From: Cinnamomum chago
Lineage: Eukaryota; Streptophyta; Magnoliopsida; Laurales; Lauraceae
DNA: 64,000 bases
Direction: 5' to 3'
Assembly: GCA_038049695.1 (NCBI GenBank)
Contig: CP142461.1
Location: forward strand, 29,147,001-29,211,000
Shown here: piece by piece, positions 1-11,484 of the stretch
Numbering within the stretch: position 1 is the first letter of the stretch
Layout: each line of letters starts with the position of its first letter
Position numbers and translations under genes: made by a program
The notes under the pieces: generated by a model
What the model was told of the DNA's origin: nothing
Databases searched by the model: none
Seen by the model: only the letters and a program-made list of their open reading frames with translations

Positions 1-1176
1 CAGAGAACAATGAAGCTGCAAATTGGGAAAAAAGTGATTCCATCTGATTCATTGAACCTCAAAAACAGAAATGAACAAATTCAGAAACATATAACCATCA
101 TTTGCAGAAAGTGAACATTCCATTTAGTACTAGGTTTGTAGTGGTTTCTAGCTAGTCATATTTATGCAAAAAAAAATCCATACAAAATTTCTCCATTGAA
201 TAGAGTGCAACACAAATTTGCAAGTAGATGTAAATTTTTTCTATCTGATAATTTGTAACATTTAAGCATTGTCACCCCCACTCATCCCTATCCATTCATC
301 CCTATTTAAAGTCATTTCTCTTTGACTTCACAATCGATCATGTCTTCTCTCACTACTCACTCAACGTCTATTATTGGTCTTCCTTTTCCCCTAGATCTAG
401 AACTTGCTCACTTTAATACTTGTTATGGGAATTGTTTCTAATCTTCTATGTAAACGCTGAAACCATCTCAAATAGCATGCATTGATTTTCTTTCCTACCA
501 GAGTTTTTGTAGATTTCATCTGATGCACTCGTTTCTGATTGTATACTTTCTTAACTCCACTCATCCATCTCAACTTGCATATCCCTGCCATATGCACTTT
601 AGTTTCTATTGTCTTTGTTTCCCAACATTTTGAAAAAGGGGAGGATTTCTAACCGATAATTCTAAATGAAAGGAACAAATTTCAAAATGATTTTGAAAAA
701 CAGTTATGTGACTAGTTAGAAGAATCATACTGTCTATATTTTAACTGGGGAAGGAATAGAAGCAACAGCTCTAGAAAGATTAAAGATACGGCATTGTTGC
801 AGGTAGATTTGTTGGAAAGCCAGTCCAAATGATACGATGCCTCACTATTTGAATGGTTTGCAGACTACAGAGACAACAAACTAGACTAACTCGAAACACT
901 TAAAATACAGAAGAGTGTAGGAAGAGACAACATTTTAGAGTATAATGAAAACCAAATGGAACTCTGTAGCCAAGCCCTGTCCAGACCTATTCTACTGAAC
1001 CCCAACAGCTCATGACTTTCACACACTGATGACTGTTGTAAACTGAACAAACATCATCAAATTTCACAAACAGTATGAAACCAATTCTATAAGAAATCCT
1101 TGACGTTCCAGTTAGAAAATTAGAGAAACCTTTGTGCTCTTTGTTTCTCCTCTTCTTTCTTTCTTATTGTGTGTAA

Positions 1177-1178
<2 letters not shown>
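1..1178. other. Intergenic AT-rich DNA, nothing recognised
   Basis: No reading frame with recognisable protein similarity, no RNA gene and no element boundary was seen. Reading frames here are short, and their predicted peptides are low in complexity or look random. Confidence 0.6.

Positions 1179-1217
<39 letters not shown>
1179..1217. repeat. (TA)n microsatellite
   Basis: An uninterrupted run of about 19 TA dinucleotides. A foldback element begins a few bases after it; MITEs that prefer TA-rich targets often sit next to such runs. Confidence 0.95.
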
Positions 1218-1219
<2 letters not shown>

Positions 1220-1225
1220 GAGATG

Positions 1226-1362
1226 CTCCTATGAGAGCATCTCTCACCTTACTATGAGAGGTAAATGTGTGGGCCCTTACACTTAAGTTGTTGGCATTGG
1301 ATATGAATGTGAGGGCCCCCACCTTATCTCTCATAGTAAGGTGAGAGATGCTCTCATAGGAG
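1226..1362. mobile_element. 137-bp foldback MITE with 35-bp perfect inverted ends
   Basis: Bases 1226-1260 are the exact reverse complement of 1328-1362 (35 of 35). The interior continues to pair imperfectly around two GGGCCC motifs, so the whole element can fold into one long hairpin. It lies immediately beside the TA microsatellite, which hides any target duplication, so the superfamily is unassigned. It encodes nothing. Such near-perfect foldbacks are typical of non-autonomous DNA transposons and can be processed into small RNAs; that last point is inference. Confidence 0.85.
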
Positions 1363-2092
1363 AATATTCAATAGGAAAATCCTTATGTTGTTCAAGGCAA
1401 GCTCCAGTTCTGCAAAGACATGAAGGAGATGAAGAGGGGAAGAGAAAAGGTTTCCGGATGGGAAGGCCATGGCCGTAGCCTGCAGCAATTTGTGATCCAG
1501 ATGGGGGTGGTAAGGCTTCTCTAACACATTTCTATACATGTTTAACTTATCAAGTTTAGGATTAAATGCCAACTTAGTGAGTTTCTAAGACTTTTCCCGC
1601 TTGAGTCGAACTTGCCAAGAAGAGGTTGAGTCTCCTAATTCTACTTGAACAATACAGCACAAAATCACATCATGATTTCATTAATACCTCTAACACTTGG
1701 GTTTTAACTCAAAATGGGAGTTTGGTGGCATTAATAAGCCACAAGGTCTAACAAGGAGACACTCTCTCCTCACATTTCCTCCTCTCAATTGAAACCTGGG
1801 GCTCTAAATTATTCATAAAGGCAACAAATTCAAATCTAGTTTTCCATTAAATCTTCATACACCAGAAAGTAAGTTTCACAACTAAGCTCTCAAGTTTCGG
1901 TTTAAAAAACCATGCATATTCTTTCTTTTTTTTAATTTGTATTAAAAGAAAAATGCAAACACATTGGATTTTCAGGAGGTTTGAAAAGAAAGGATGCAAC
2001 ACAAAAATTCGTTGAAACTCAATAAAACCACCATGGAATATGCAGAAAAAAATAAATAAATAAAAGAAATTGAAATCAATATATTCCACCCA
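1363..2092. other. Intergenic, nothing recognised
   Basis: AT-rich sequence without a supportable gene. The minus-strand frame over 1847-2155 is rich in Phe, Lys and Leu, crosses homopolymer runs and runs into the SINE candidate, so I do not regard it as coding. Confidence 0.5.
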
Positions 2093-2230
2093 CATGGGAG
2101 TTGGTGGAGTGGCATAAGGAGTGAGTTTGCTCCTCACGTTTTGTGTTCGAAACACACCCTAGATTTGCCCCCTTTGTATTTATGTGGGTTTAGCCGGCCC
2201 ACCCGGAGGATTTGCCCAGTATGGGTTTGA
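2093..2230 (+). mobile_element. Candidate tRNA-derived SINE
   Basis: The head contains an A-box-like motif TGGCATAAGGAG (2110-2121) and a B-box-like TGTTCGAAACA (2144-2154) about 34 bp apart, the spacing of an internal RNA polymerase III promoter. No complete tRNA cloverleaf can be drawn, so it is not a functional tRNA gene. A GC-richer tail (GCCGGCCCACCCGG) follows, as in plant tRNA-derived SINEs. The motif tcaata occurs on both flanks and may be a short target duplication. End points are approximate. Confidence 0.5.
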
Positions 2231-2701
2231 TTCAATAACAGATACTACTAATACAACTCTACTTTAATTGCCTAAATGAATGAATAGCTTTAAATGTCCT
2301 AACTATGAATCAGGCATTACAAAATTGATGAAGGAAACATTAGATATCCTTGAAATGAACTAATGGGGTCCATGATTCAAGCGATCCACACTGTTGGGAC
2401 ACATTAAAAAGACCATTGCTCAATCTCTACTGTAGAATCCGCCATCCTAGCCATCCAATCTTTAAGCCATGTATTCATTGAACTGGAACACCACCGATCA
2501 AATGGTAATGAATTTTCTTTCAGAAAGATTATTGGGACATGTTGGTTAATCTTGTGTGGCCCATCACATCAATGGCGTCGATCAGCAAAACCATGGCACA
2601 CATGTACGGACACAATGGGAAATGGAATATCGAAGGATGATCATAGAATGTGGGTATGACATAAAAGCCAAAAGATCATTCATTTCCTCTGGAGGAATCA
2701 T

Positions 2702-2718
2702 CTTCATTCATTCATTCA

Positions 2719-2766
<48 letters not shown>
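2702..2766. repeat. ATTC then (CAT)n microsatellite
   Basis: A few ATTC units run into about 16 CAT/ATC triplets. On the plus strand this encodes a poly-His stretch in a fortuitous reading frame that should not be annotated as a gene. Confidence 0.95.
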
Positions 2767-2990
2767 TTAGCCTTACCCATGAAAGAAAATTGCAGACACT
2801 CAAAAACCCACCAAGGAAATCACATAAAAAGATGAAGGAACAAAAAAAAAAAAAAAAAAAAAAAAAACCAAAATAAATCATCATCATCATCTTAGCTTTA
2901 TCCAATACAAGAAAAATTGCAGATACACAAAAACCATCAAGGAAATGATATAAAAAAAGATGAGAAGGAAAAAAAAAAAAAAAAAACCCA
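2757..2990. repeat. Diverged tandem duplication, two units of about 115 bp
   Basis: The segment from about 2757 to 2866 is repeated at about 2878-2986. Both copies carry CAT triplets, an AAAATTGCAGA motif, an ACCAAGGAAAT-like motif and a terminal poly-A run of 18-27 bases. The poly-A ends suggest a duplicated retroposed fragment or simple slippage; this is not resolved. Confidence 0.8.
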
Positions 2991-3220
2991 TAGCATTTAA
3001 CTTGTTTTAAAAATGAAACCTGTTTCCCCTGCATCGCTGTCTTTCCTTTTGATGAACTTCTTCACATCTTTTCCTGCAAAGAACTCGGAACATCCCATTT
3101 TGGCTATGGAAATTCAAATGGGTGACTATCAGCTCATCGTCCAGAAGATGAAAATACCAAATACATTTGTTCTCTTCTGATTGAATCCATCAAAAACAAT
3201 CAAAATAACAAACACCCAGA

Positions 3221-3223
<3 letters not shown>

Positions 3224-3273
<50 letters not shown>
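3224..3273. repeat. (GA)n microsatellite
   Basis: About 25 uninterrupted AG dinucleotides. No gene is seen next to it. Confidence 0.95.
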
Positions 3274-3275
<2 letters not shown>

Positions 3276-4488
3276 CTGACAGGTAACGTTGTTCGAGTCT
3301 CTCGTTGGCTAGAAACGAGACGATTGTTAAAAAAATGTGAATAAGAGAGAGGGAGTGAATAAACCAAAGCAAAACAGATGCATAGGAACGGAAGGAAACG
3401 ATGATGATATATGATGGCCCACTTTTGTGGGCCCCACTAGATATGATGTGTGGTTGTGAATTATGTGAGAAGCCGGATCTTCCGAGGCCAACCCCATAAA
3501 TTCGAGGGTTGACCTCCGGTTTTATTGGGATTGGACTAAATTCGGGTCAAATTGGATTGGGCCTACTCTCATATAATAGTTAGACCAGACTCGTTTTGGA
3601 GTGCCCCATAGGCAATTGGTGGGCTCCTGCGTTTTTTAGTCGCTTGGATTTCATTTGTGGGCCCCTTGATGATAACGATCATAAATATTTCATCAGGTGG
3701 GTCCCACTTGTATCCAATCTCAAGACTCTCATTGGATTCTATCCCTATCTCTTCCTACTCCATTTAGGGGTCTTTCAAGGCCCGGATAGCACAAGCTCCT
3801 GATTTCAATGCTGTCATAATGTTGCCATAATCAGATTTAAGACATATAAAAAATTGTATAACTTATAACTGGTGATTCATCAGGCCCATAGAAGGTGGGT
3901 GGGGTCATGTTTTTGTATGTATGATCTTGTAAAAAAGGCACTATATTATGAAAAGATATAAATTAATTTACAATTTTTTTTTTGTGGGATTGTGATATAT
4001 ACAAAAATCCCTATTTAAAAGAGTGGAACTGGGTAGTGGGGGCTACATTTTGGAATTGGAACGGATAAAAATAAATGTCCTTCCTTGCGTCAGTTTGGTA
4101 ATTTACTATTAAAATAAATGTAATGTAAATCATCAAATCAAGAGAAAATAAAATATAAAGGGTTATAATCGTATTTTATCTTTAGTGGATTGGTAGGAAT
4201 TTTTTTTGACTTTTTGTATTGACTTTTTGTATAAAAAGTGGGTGGTTTTTTATCATTTAGTTGAAAAATGAGGTTATTTTTTTACTTTGTATTTTTTAAA
4301 AGAGGGAATTTTGTATGTGTACTTTTGATAAGACCCCTTAGCTGAAAAATAGAGGTTTTCGGTAAATTGACAACGGGCCCCAGGTATATATATATCCTGA
4401 AAATTTATGTCAATCGGAGTTTGTCCCACCACTGGAATGATTGTTTGATGAAAAATGTGATTATAGATATGCATTAGATTGTATTAAT
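3274..4488. other. Intergenic, nothing recognised
   Basis: AT-rich DNA with several TGGGCCC-type words but no supportable open reading frame, RNA gene or element boundary. The last eight bases (4481-4488) are the left target duplication of the following hAT derivative. Confidence 0.5.
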
Positions 4489-5076
4489 CAGGGCCGGCCC
4501 TGGGCAAGGGCTGTAAGTGCCCTTGCCCCGGGCCCATTTTTTGAGGGGGCCCAAAATCCCCAAAATCCCTTCCACTTTTTTTTTTTTTTTTTTTTCAATC
4601 ATTTGGTGAGGGCAGGGCTCATCCAATGGATTCCATCGTCCTGGGCATCAATAGACTCATCATCAAATCATCTGAGAGTGCTTATTGCATCACTTATTTG
4701 AACATCCATCAGAGGGGCCCACCAATGATATTTTATATTTGATGGCTGAAATTCTGGGAGAATCTGGTCTAGTGTTTGGATGATTAGGGCTTTTTTTTTT
4801 TACAAATAGATCATCAAGCCTTAAGCCCTACACCCGTTCTTCTCATTTGTTAGTGGGGCCCACCAATGATTTTTAATTCCCTATATATGATGCTTAAATT
4901 CTGGTCTGAATTTTCTTTCTTCTCTTTTTTTTCAAATAGTTATACTTGAGCATCATCAACCCATTGCCAATTTTTTACATCAGTGGCACCCACCAATAAT
5001 ATTATCATATATGATGGCCGAAGAGGCCTAACTTTTACTCTCGCCCTGGGCCTTGAAAAATTCAAGACCGGCCGTG
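4489..5076 (-). mobile_element. 588-bp non-autonomous hAT deletion derivative
   Basis: It is flanked by imperfect 8-bp duplications, gtattaat (4481-4488) and gcattaat (5077-5084), which match at 7 of 8 positions. Its left end, CAGGGCCGGCCCTGGGCAAG, closely matches the reverse complement of the right end of the 4.3-kb hAT at 37795-42128. Its right end matches the left end of that element in the same way, including the following CAGGGCCCAGGGC-like and AGTAAAA..TTAGGCC words. Interior sequence near 4935-5030 also matches 41165-41235 in reverse complement. It is therefore an internally deleted copy of that family, in opposite orientation and with no transposase. Confidence 0.85.
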
Positions 5077-6596
5077 GCATTAATCACCCTTTTCTAATAA
5101 AAACAGTCATCCAACAATGGCTGGAAAATTTGACGATACTCCATGCATTGTGATGGAATTTATTTTGGATTGATCCGATTTCAACAGGACTGTCCAAATG
5201 TGGACTGTGGAGTTACAGTTTTGCACTCCTTTTGACTTTGGATTTCTCGAGGTTATCCGGATTCACAAATAACACACACAACTAACACACACAATCAAAG
5301 GTATATCACCACTAGATTGGCAGGACAATAAAAAAGGCAACTGAATCTCATGATTCTGTCTAAGATCATTTTAAAAGAGCAATCATTTGGAAACAACAGT
5401 CACCTTTGTAATTATCCAATCCAATGGTGATAAAGACGGGTGAATTAAATGCTCATCACATTGTTTGGAAAGTTATTATCAAATCAATGATTGTTTGGTA
5501 TTATTGTAATCATTTGATAATTGTTTCCAAGAGTCCACATGTTGTTCTTTTATATGGGACCACATCTTTGCTGCGCAAAAGTCAGTAGAGTAATCTGCAG
5601 TTAAGTAATCATGGTAGCAAGTGTTGAGTGCGTGTCTTTACTTTGTTCATTTTGCACCTGTTAATTCTTTGTAATCCATTTGTTGTACTGCAGTGTGTTT
5701 CTTCCCCTTTAGATGTGGAGAAAGGATCATCCGGGACGTGGTACCAGAAGGAGAAAACCTCCTCAGCTTGAGCCTCATTTTTGTACTCTAATGTGTTGTG
5801 GAAGTGGCAACGTCTACATGATGCATAAGAAAACCATCAAGCAATACAAGAACACAACCAGATTTACAAGCTTCGGCCAAACATGCCTGACCAAGAACCT
5901 GGTCCCTGGCTAAACCAATGGACCAATCTGGTTAACCCAGAATACGAGACAACAACCGAATAATCTTCATCTTAGCTTGAATTTCGTCAATTCTTGAGCC
6001 ACCTTGAAGATACCCGTGGCAGTGTCTTCGTCTTCTTGTACCTCGCTAAAAGGCAGACAGACCCTGCACCTCATTGAAAGGTACATCCCTGCACCTACTA
6101 CGATCAAGTACAACCTTTGCACTTCCTAGCCCAGGTGCACCGACAATCACAACATTGTCCAACATCGGTCAAGTCTCGATCAAGTCTAAGTGAGACTTGA
6201 CCTTTCCCATAGTTGGCTCCTTAAACCTAAACACCCACGTTTTGATCCTCCAAAGTACCCTTCATTTACTGTCATCTTTGCATGCACCCTTACAACACAA
6301 TGAGCATTCACTTCCATTCATCAAGACAAAAGAGGCATTCCCAAATCTGAATCTTACCGACGCCTTGTAAATCCTTCCTTCTTTGTCTCCATCCTGGTGT
6401 TCTTTTTGTCGATCCTGCAACTATCTCTTTTCCGATGATGGATTTTATTTCCTTCGCTTTGTGACAAATCGGAACCTAAATGCTCTTTTTCCCGAGAAAA
6501 TTATCTACATTCAGGTCTTCCTAGATTATCGTTCATTGATATCTTCGAAGACCCCGTCAATCCATATTCCAATGATTTCGTCGCATCTAACTCCAC
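5077..6596. other. Intergenic, possibly remnants of copia pol (minus)
   Basis: No intact gene. The part nearest 6597 lies where copia integrase should follow the protease fragment, but frames on the minus strand are broken and I could not recognise the zinc-binding or DDE motifs. It is either decayed beyond recognition or deleted. The short plus-strand frame at 5713-5913 has no recognisable domain. Confidence 0.35.
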
Positions 6597-7379
6597 CTAA
6601 ACAATGTCTTTCCTCCTAGTGTTATCTGATGACTCCTTCACCACTCCACTTGGAATCGCATCCCCTATCAACTTGTAGAGAGTTCCGACCATCTTACCCT
6701 TCATGAGGACAAGTACTTCATTTACCATCTTCATAACTCCACCTTCTATATTGCACTTACAACACTTAGAATCTATGGCACCCAAGGAAATTAAATTTAT
6801 TTGCTAACTCGAAACATGCATCACATCCATTAAGTTCCAAACAATCCCATCAAACACTTGGATATTTAATGTCCATATCCTAATGCTCATCAATTTTGCA
6901 TCGTTTCCCATAAGAATAGATCCATCGGCATGGGATTTATATACATCAAACAGATCTCTACTCGCACACATATGACAGAAAGAACCAGAATCCAAGTACC
7001 ATGAATCATTAACCCGATCCATACTTGTAGTGACCGAAAGTGATTTCCTATCGTCTGAATCCGATCTTTTTGGTGGCATACTCACTCCTTTCGATTATGA
7101 TTCTTTTGCTTTTTTTTTTTTTTTTTAAGTTCTCCTTTCGCTTCTGGCAATTTCTCTTCGAGTGTCCGTCTTTCTTGCAGTAATAACGTAAGAACTTGCC
7201 TTTTCCATTCACGTTGGAGCTCCTTTCCGTTTTCTTTGACGTGGATGTTCACTTTTCATGACTCGAATCGGCTATCATGCACAAGCTTCTAAGCTTCACC
7301 CAAAGTCCCGGAGTTGTTTCCTCATCCATCACATCAAGTAACATTTCGCCCGAGAAGTTTAGTTGTATAAAACTCATTG
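6597..7379 (-). pseudogene. Decayed Ty1/copia gag-protease-GAG-pre-integrase fragment
   Basis: Read on the minus strand, this contains, in order: a gag C-terminal stretch (residues like NFSGEMLLDVMDEE), a CCHC-like nucleocapsid knuckle whose first Cys is lost (YYCKKDGHSKRNC), the copia protease start WYLDSGSFCHM with its catalytic DSG near 6990, then a GAG-pre-integrase segment (EGGVMKMVNEVLVLMKG) near 6690. This order is diagnostic of Ty1/copia polyproteins. Frameshifts and stops break it into pieces of 62-93 codons. Recognisable coding ends at about 6597. The upstream gag half lies beyond the solo LTR, at 8864-9038. Confidence 0.85.
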
Positions 7380-7907
7380 CCCTCTGATGAGAGCCTAAAA
7401 GATACATTTTAGGCCCCTTAATGAGGACTTGGTTATACCGTCGAAATAGATTAATTAGCTTAATTATGTTATTTTATTGTTTGTAGGTATTATAGATGCA
7501 AGGAGCGAAATTCAGAGCTAAAATGGAAGAAATCTCACAAAGCATGACAAACCGGAGTTGCAAGTAAGAAAGCGTGCCAAATATGGGAAGAGACTCAAAT
7601 AAGAAAGCAAAGCAAGAGTCCAAACATGCCTTGGACGTCCAACATAGGTCCCACTCACCCCATAGCATGCCAACATGAAAGTTCTTTTAATTGCACTATT
7701 ATTCTCGGAATTTTCAGGGGCAGCAACTTGAAATGGTCATAACTTTCAACTCGAGTGTCGGATTAGTGAAATCTACGTATCGTTGGAAATCTCTTTTCGA
7801 GTAGATATCCGTGGAGTCTAAGATTGTATAAATTGGAGCTATATCGAGGGAGATATGACCTCCGGAAGTTCGCTGTGATGACCAGGTGCGCAGGAATTTT
7901 TATTCCT

Positions 7908-8014
7908 GGCGTCCGGACGCCCGAAAGCTGGCGTCCGGACGCCCGGAGGCAGAGAGGTGCGCAAGAATTGTTATTCCTGGCGTCCGGACGCACGGAAGTT
8001 GGCGTCCGGACGCC
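7908..8014. repeat. Four copies of palindrome GGCGTCCGGACGCC
   Basis: The 14-base palindrome GGCGTCCGGACGCC occurs at 7908-7921, 7930-7943 and 8001-8014, with a one-base variant at 7979-7992. The four copies form a tandem duplication of a pair with a period of 71 bp. The cluster lies 60-165 bp upstream of the LTR TATA box, a position suited to promoter-proximal elements, and stands out from the AT-rich surroundings. Confidence 0.95.
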
Positions 8015-8072
8015 CGGACCGTTTGGGAGTCCGTCTCATGTGCGTTTCTAAGTAGTTTTTCATCCCAAAACT

Positions 8073-8080
8073 TATAAATA
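8073..8080 (+). promoter_or_regulatory. TATA box of the 7385-8858 solo LTR
   Basis: TATAAATA sits about 690 bp into the LTR, followed by a transcribed-looking stretch. Initiation would be expected near 8105. Prediction from sequence only. Confidence 0.6.
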
Positions 8081-8863
8081 AGAGCCCAAACTCGTTTTTG
8101 GGGATATTCACACTTTGGGAAAAGGTCTGGAGAAGGTTTTGGAGCTTGGGGAAGAGCATCCATGGCGATTTCATCAGAGATTCCTTGCCACTCGTCTTCC
8201 ATGCGTAACTAACTCCTTATCTTTGGGTTGCGATGATGCCCTAACCTCTTGTTTATGGTGATGTATAGGTTTAGGGTTTATTTTAAACGCTTTTGATTAT
8301 ATGACAAGATGTTAATCCATTGATTGGATTTTATGAATGCAATATTTCTTTCTTTGGTATTTTAATCTTGTAGATTTGAATACTAAGTCATATAATGATG
8401 CTTGAATGAATGTGTTTGTCAGATTTAGGATAATCTATGCCATAGAGATAGGTTATGCCCCGATTTACATCCACATCCTTTATTTGTTGACTCTGAAGGT
8501 TTGTAACCAAGACGAGTCTCTATAGCGTTGACAGTAAAACCCTAGGTCTATACTTGCCATTGTGCGAGGTTAGAGTGGATTCGTACCCTTAGATCTTTTC
8601 TCTGATTGAATCAAAGTTGTCTTTTACTTTGTTAATTTAGAAATCAAAACCCATCAATCCAGCACTTTGCTTTCTAATAGGATTAGTTTAATAATCAGAC
8701 TTTGTTTTCTAATAGGATTAGTTTAGGAATTTAGGAAACAACACAACTTAATCTTTTTATCCCAGTGGATACGATACTCGGTTAACATCTTTGCTTCTTC
8801 AAGCAGAGATAATAGCGGAGAATAAATTATATTTGAAATCCTGTTCTAGGACTGGTCACCCTC

Positions 8864-9038
8864 TCTTCCATTCCCTCCCATTTGTCTGGATCCTCCGTAT
8901 GGTTTTCCGATAACCCATAAAGAATTTTTTCAATTCCTTGTTGTGTGAGTCCATGACTCTTCCCTACCATACCCTAAAGTCATTTCTACCATCAAACACT
9001 TCAATTTGCCACGTTATGCTTGAATCCACCTTTGTCAT
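8864..9038 (-). pseudogene. Ty1/copia gag N-terminus
   Basis: The start codon is taken at 9038 (minus). The peptide begins MTKVDSSITWQIEVFDGRND and continues, with a stop and a frameshift, into a stretch like QQGIEKILYGLSENHTEDPD. Both resemble the conserved N-terminal region of copia gag (UBN2-type), including the W/F-x-G-x-N-F-x-x-W motif. It joins the fragment at 6597-7379 once the solo LTR is disregarded. Confidence 0.8.
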
Positions 9039-9943
9039 TGTGAAACACTTATTTCTGAATCCCCAAATTTTCAGTCGTCAAACTATCAATCTCCTCCGTC
9101 ACTCCGTAGATCTCATCCTTACAAGTGCATAGAAAATATTGTATCTCAATTTTGAGTCCGGATGACTCCAAGAAATCGTGATTTAGTTTCAGCCTTCAAT
9201 CTTGGTCAAATTGTCCTTTTGACCTACTATTGATGCTCTGCTTGAGTCAACAACTTCCTAAAGTTCTGTCGTATTCTGTTATGGTAGCAACAACTCAACT
9301 AAGAAACTTCTTCTCTCTTGCTGTGTTTCTGACAGTGGAAGTCTTCAACTTTGAGGAAGTTGGCGAGCGACGGAAATCTGGCAGGTGGATGGTTATCAGC
9401 GGCAGGATTACAGAGGGTCGTGGCCTGAGCACAAACTCCTCTCCCTTTTACTTCTTTACACCTATGATGACCAACACTATCGCTTTCTTGCTTTGGCAGC
9501 GACGATCAGTGACATAAATTCATCCGACAATGAGTCCAAAGCATTTTCTTCTCAATCAACGTCGACACCACAAAAAGCAGAGATGCCTTTCTTTTTATTC
9601 ACCAAGAAGCCAAACCCAAGACGTCTGGTCGTCTTTCTGCTATAGCGAGATCTAAACCAAGTAGGCAATGGCAATGGCCCATTTGAGATTCGAGAGAAAC
9701 ACTGCCTCCTCTTTTGATCTCTGCACAAAGCCCACTTCTTCTCTTTCTCTATTCTCTTTGCAACCAGCAAGATTGAGACTCTTCTCTTGATCATGTTCGA
9801 TTCACAGCAACCCAAAAGACTCAATCCCTCTTTCTCCAATCATGAAAAACATGAGGCTTACCTACAAATATGAGTCTTCTCCTTGTCTGAATCGAATTCT
9901 TGTGCTTCCGATCTATTGTCCGGTAGTGATGTAGCAGATTTGG
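9039..9943. other. Probable leader/LTR of the copia remnant, unresolved
   Basis: This lies upstream of gag on the minus strand, where the copia primer-binding site and LTR should be. I did not find a clear TGGTATCAGAGC-type primer-binding site or LTR end. Short frames on both strands look non-coding. The last five bases (tttgg, 9939-9943) would be the left target duplication of C. Confidence 0.35.
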
Positions 9944-11484
9944 TGTCATGCCCCCAGAATCCGAAGGGTACCTAATGGCATCCCAAGGGTGTGAGAATCG
10001 GGGGCAATTAAAAAATTTTCATCTAAGTACATTTGTGCTTCAATTTCGGGTGGATCAAAGTCCATGGTGAAGTTATGAAAGATGATCGGTCACCATAATA
10101 AAATCGCGGAATAACCAATGCATGCAATCTGCACAGATGGTCACTAATACAACATATAACAATGTTAGAGTGGGATTCAAGCAAATAAAGGCACCTTAAG
10201 GTTTAATTACAAATGCATCAAAGTTTTAACGAATGACCCATATTACAACAATAACAATCTTTAAAGATAAACTTATGCTCATATACCAAGACATAATGTA
10301 AGGCTCTCGAGTACTAGCCTAACAACACCATACTGCTGCCACGCTCCACTAGAGGTAGCCCCTCAATTGGCTAATTCCGTGGAACCTCCTCATCCACCTA
10401 CATAATAGGGCTCCACTACCTAAGCACCAAATGTAGTATCATCAAATTTTGGTGATCTGGCAGGCAAATAAATGTTAACAATATAATATGCATCAAGTAG
10501 AATAGAGATAGTAAAAGATCAATCAAGTAACAATAAACGTAAAGCTATGCATTAAAGCACAAGTAAATACCAACCATGCGAATCATACGGAGACAAGTCC
10601 CTAGCTACATACTCTAGCAATATGGTAACCTTCATAGGCGAAGCATAACAAACCCAAGGAAACCTAGTGGTCCATAAATGCAAACCAATGAAACGCAAAC
10701 AACTCAGTTGCACATTATCTCACACAATGTACATTGGCTCGATGTCGTACGACCACCTCCCGATCTGCAGAACCACACACACAACAGCTTTGATCCACGG
10801 GTAGGCGTCCTAAACCATGGGAGCTTATATCCACCTAGGGGTGTCTAAATAGAAGAATCAAGGACTACAAACTCAGGGTCTCACCCCAAGTGCGTATTTC
10901 AAACAACATACCCGAACCGTAACCGAGTAGTCTTCAATACCCAACATCCCACAAATGTCCTGCACATGCAAACCAATCAGCATAAAACAATAACAGATAA
11001 AGTGGATACATGCTCATGTCATGTAATGTATGAAGTTACTAACCTAATAGATAGCATGATTAAGGACCCAAAGGGTAAGGTACTAACTGACCTAGGTTTA
11101 GGGTTGTCCATAGCATATAGGGTCCATTTGGCTCATCATAATGAATCCATGGGCTTGGGATGCTTATAAGGTCATTTGATGCTTCCGAAGTTATAGGCAC
11201 CCCGGAATCTAGCTTGCCATTCACATGGTCCCATACGGGACCCATACGCTAATCCGGACCACCCGTGAGGAGATGTCAAGTTCATACATCCCCTCACTAA
11301 AGGGCCAATCCTAATCTATTAATTATCTAAGCTAAAGGTCATGATCCTAAGGGTATGGGTTCCTAATTCCCAAAATCCAAAATTCTGGTAAATGGTCTAC
11401 GGCTAGCCGTAAGCCTTTTTATGGCTAGCCGTAAGGTTACCGAAGAAGACCTTGTCATTTAACACTCTTAAGATGAGTAATCAT
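9944..11484 (-). mobile_element. LTR-like sequence 'C', left segment
   Basis: It begins TGTCATGCCCCCAGAATCC. Read on the minus strand this end is ...GGGGGCATGACA, closely like the plus-strand end ...GGGGGCGTGACA of the 4177-bp solo LTR (18262-22438) and the minus-strand end of the 3291-bp one. C is therefore most simply a third minus-strand LTR of that gypsy-like type. It is interrupted after 11484 by element A, continues after A (47889-47931), after the MITE (48423-48828) and after D (50994-51071), and is cut again by B. Its other end is outside the window, so solo LTR versus full element cannot be decided. Confidence 0.6.
11398..11435. repeat. Palindrome TACGGCTAGCCGTA and a partial copy
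   Basis: The 14-base palindrome is at 11398-11411, and ATGGCTAGCCGTAAG follows from 11421. Degenerate relatives occur on the other side of the element A insertion (ACAGCTAACCGTAA near 47916; CTACGACTAGCAGT near 48470). Before A inserted, these formed one cluster inside C. Confidence 0.8.

Larger units (their letters stand above)
7385..8858 (+). mobile_element. 1474-bp solo LTR inserted in copia gag
   Basis: It begins TGATGAGAGCC, ends GGACTGGTCA and is flanked by perfect 5-bp duplications ccctc at 7380-7384 and 8859-8863. No primer-binding site or internal coding follows, so it is a solo LTR left by recombination. TATAAATA at 8073-8080 places the promoter on the plus strand. It cuts one copia gag frame in two: the minus-strand gag peptide can be followed across the junction when the LTR is ignored. 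The superfamily is uncertain; gypsy is more likely than copia from the general layout of the U5 end. Confidence 0.9.

Noticed and set aside
2100..2170. Possible tRNA gene
   Set aside because: A and B boxes are present, but no acceptor stem or cloverleaf can be formed; a SINE fits better.
2556..2876. Plus-strand reading frame with a long His run
   Set aside because: It is a translation of the CAT microsatellite and a poly-A run, with no domain.
5713..5913. Short host gene or exon
   Set aside because: 66 codons with no recognised motif, no splice context and no neighbours supporting it.
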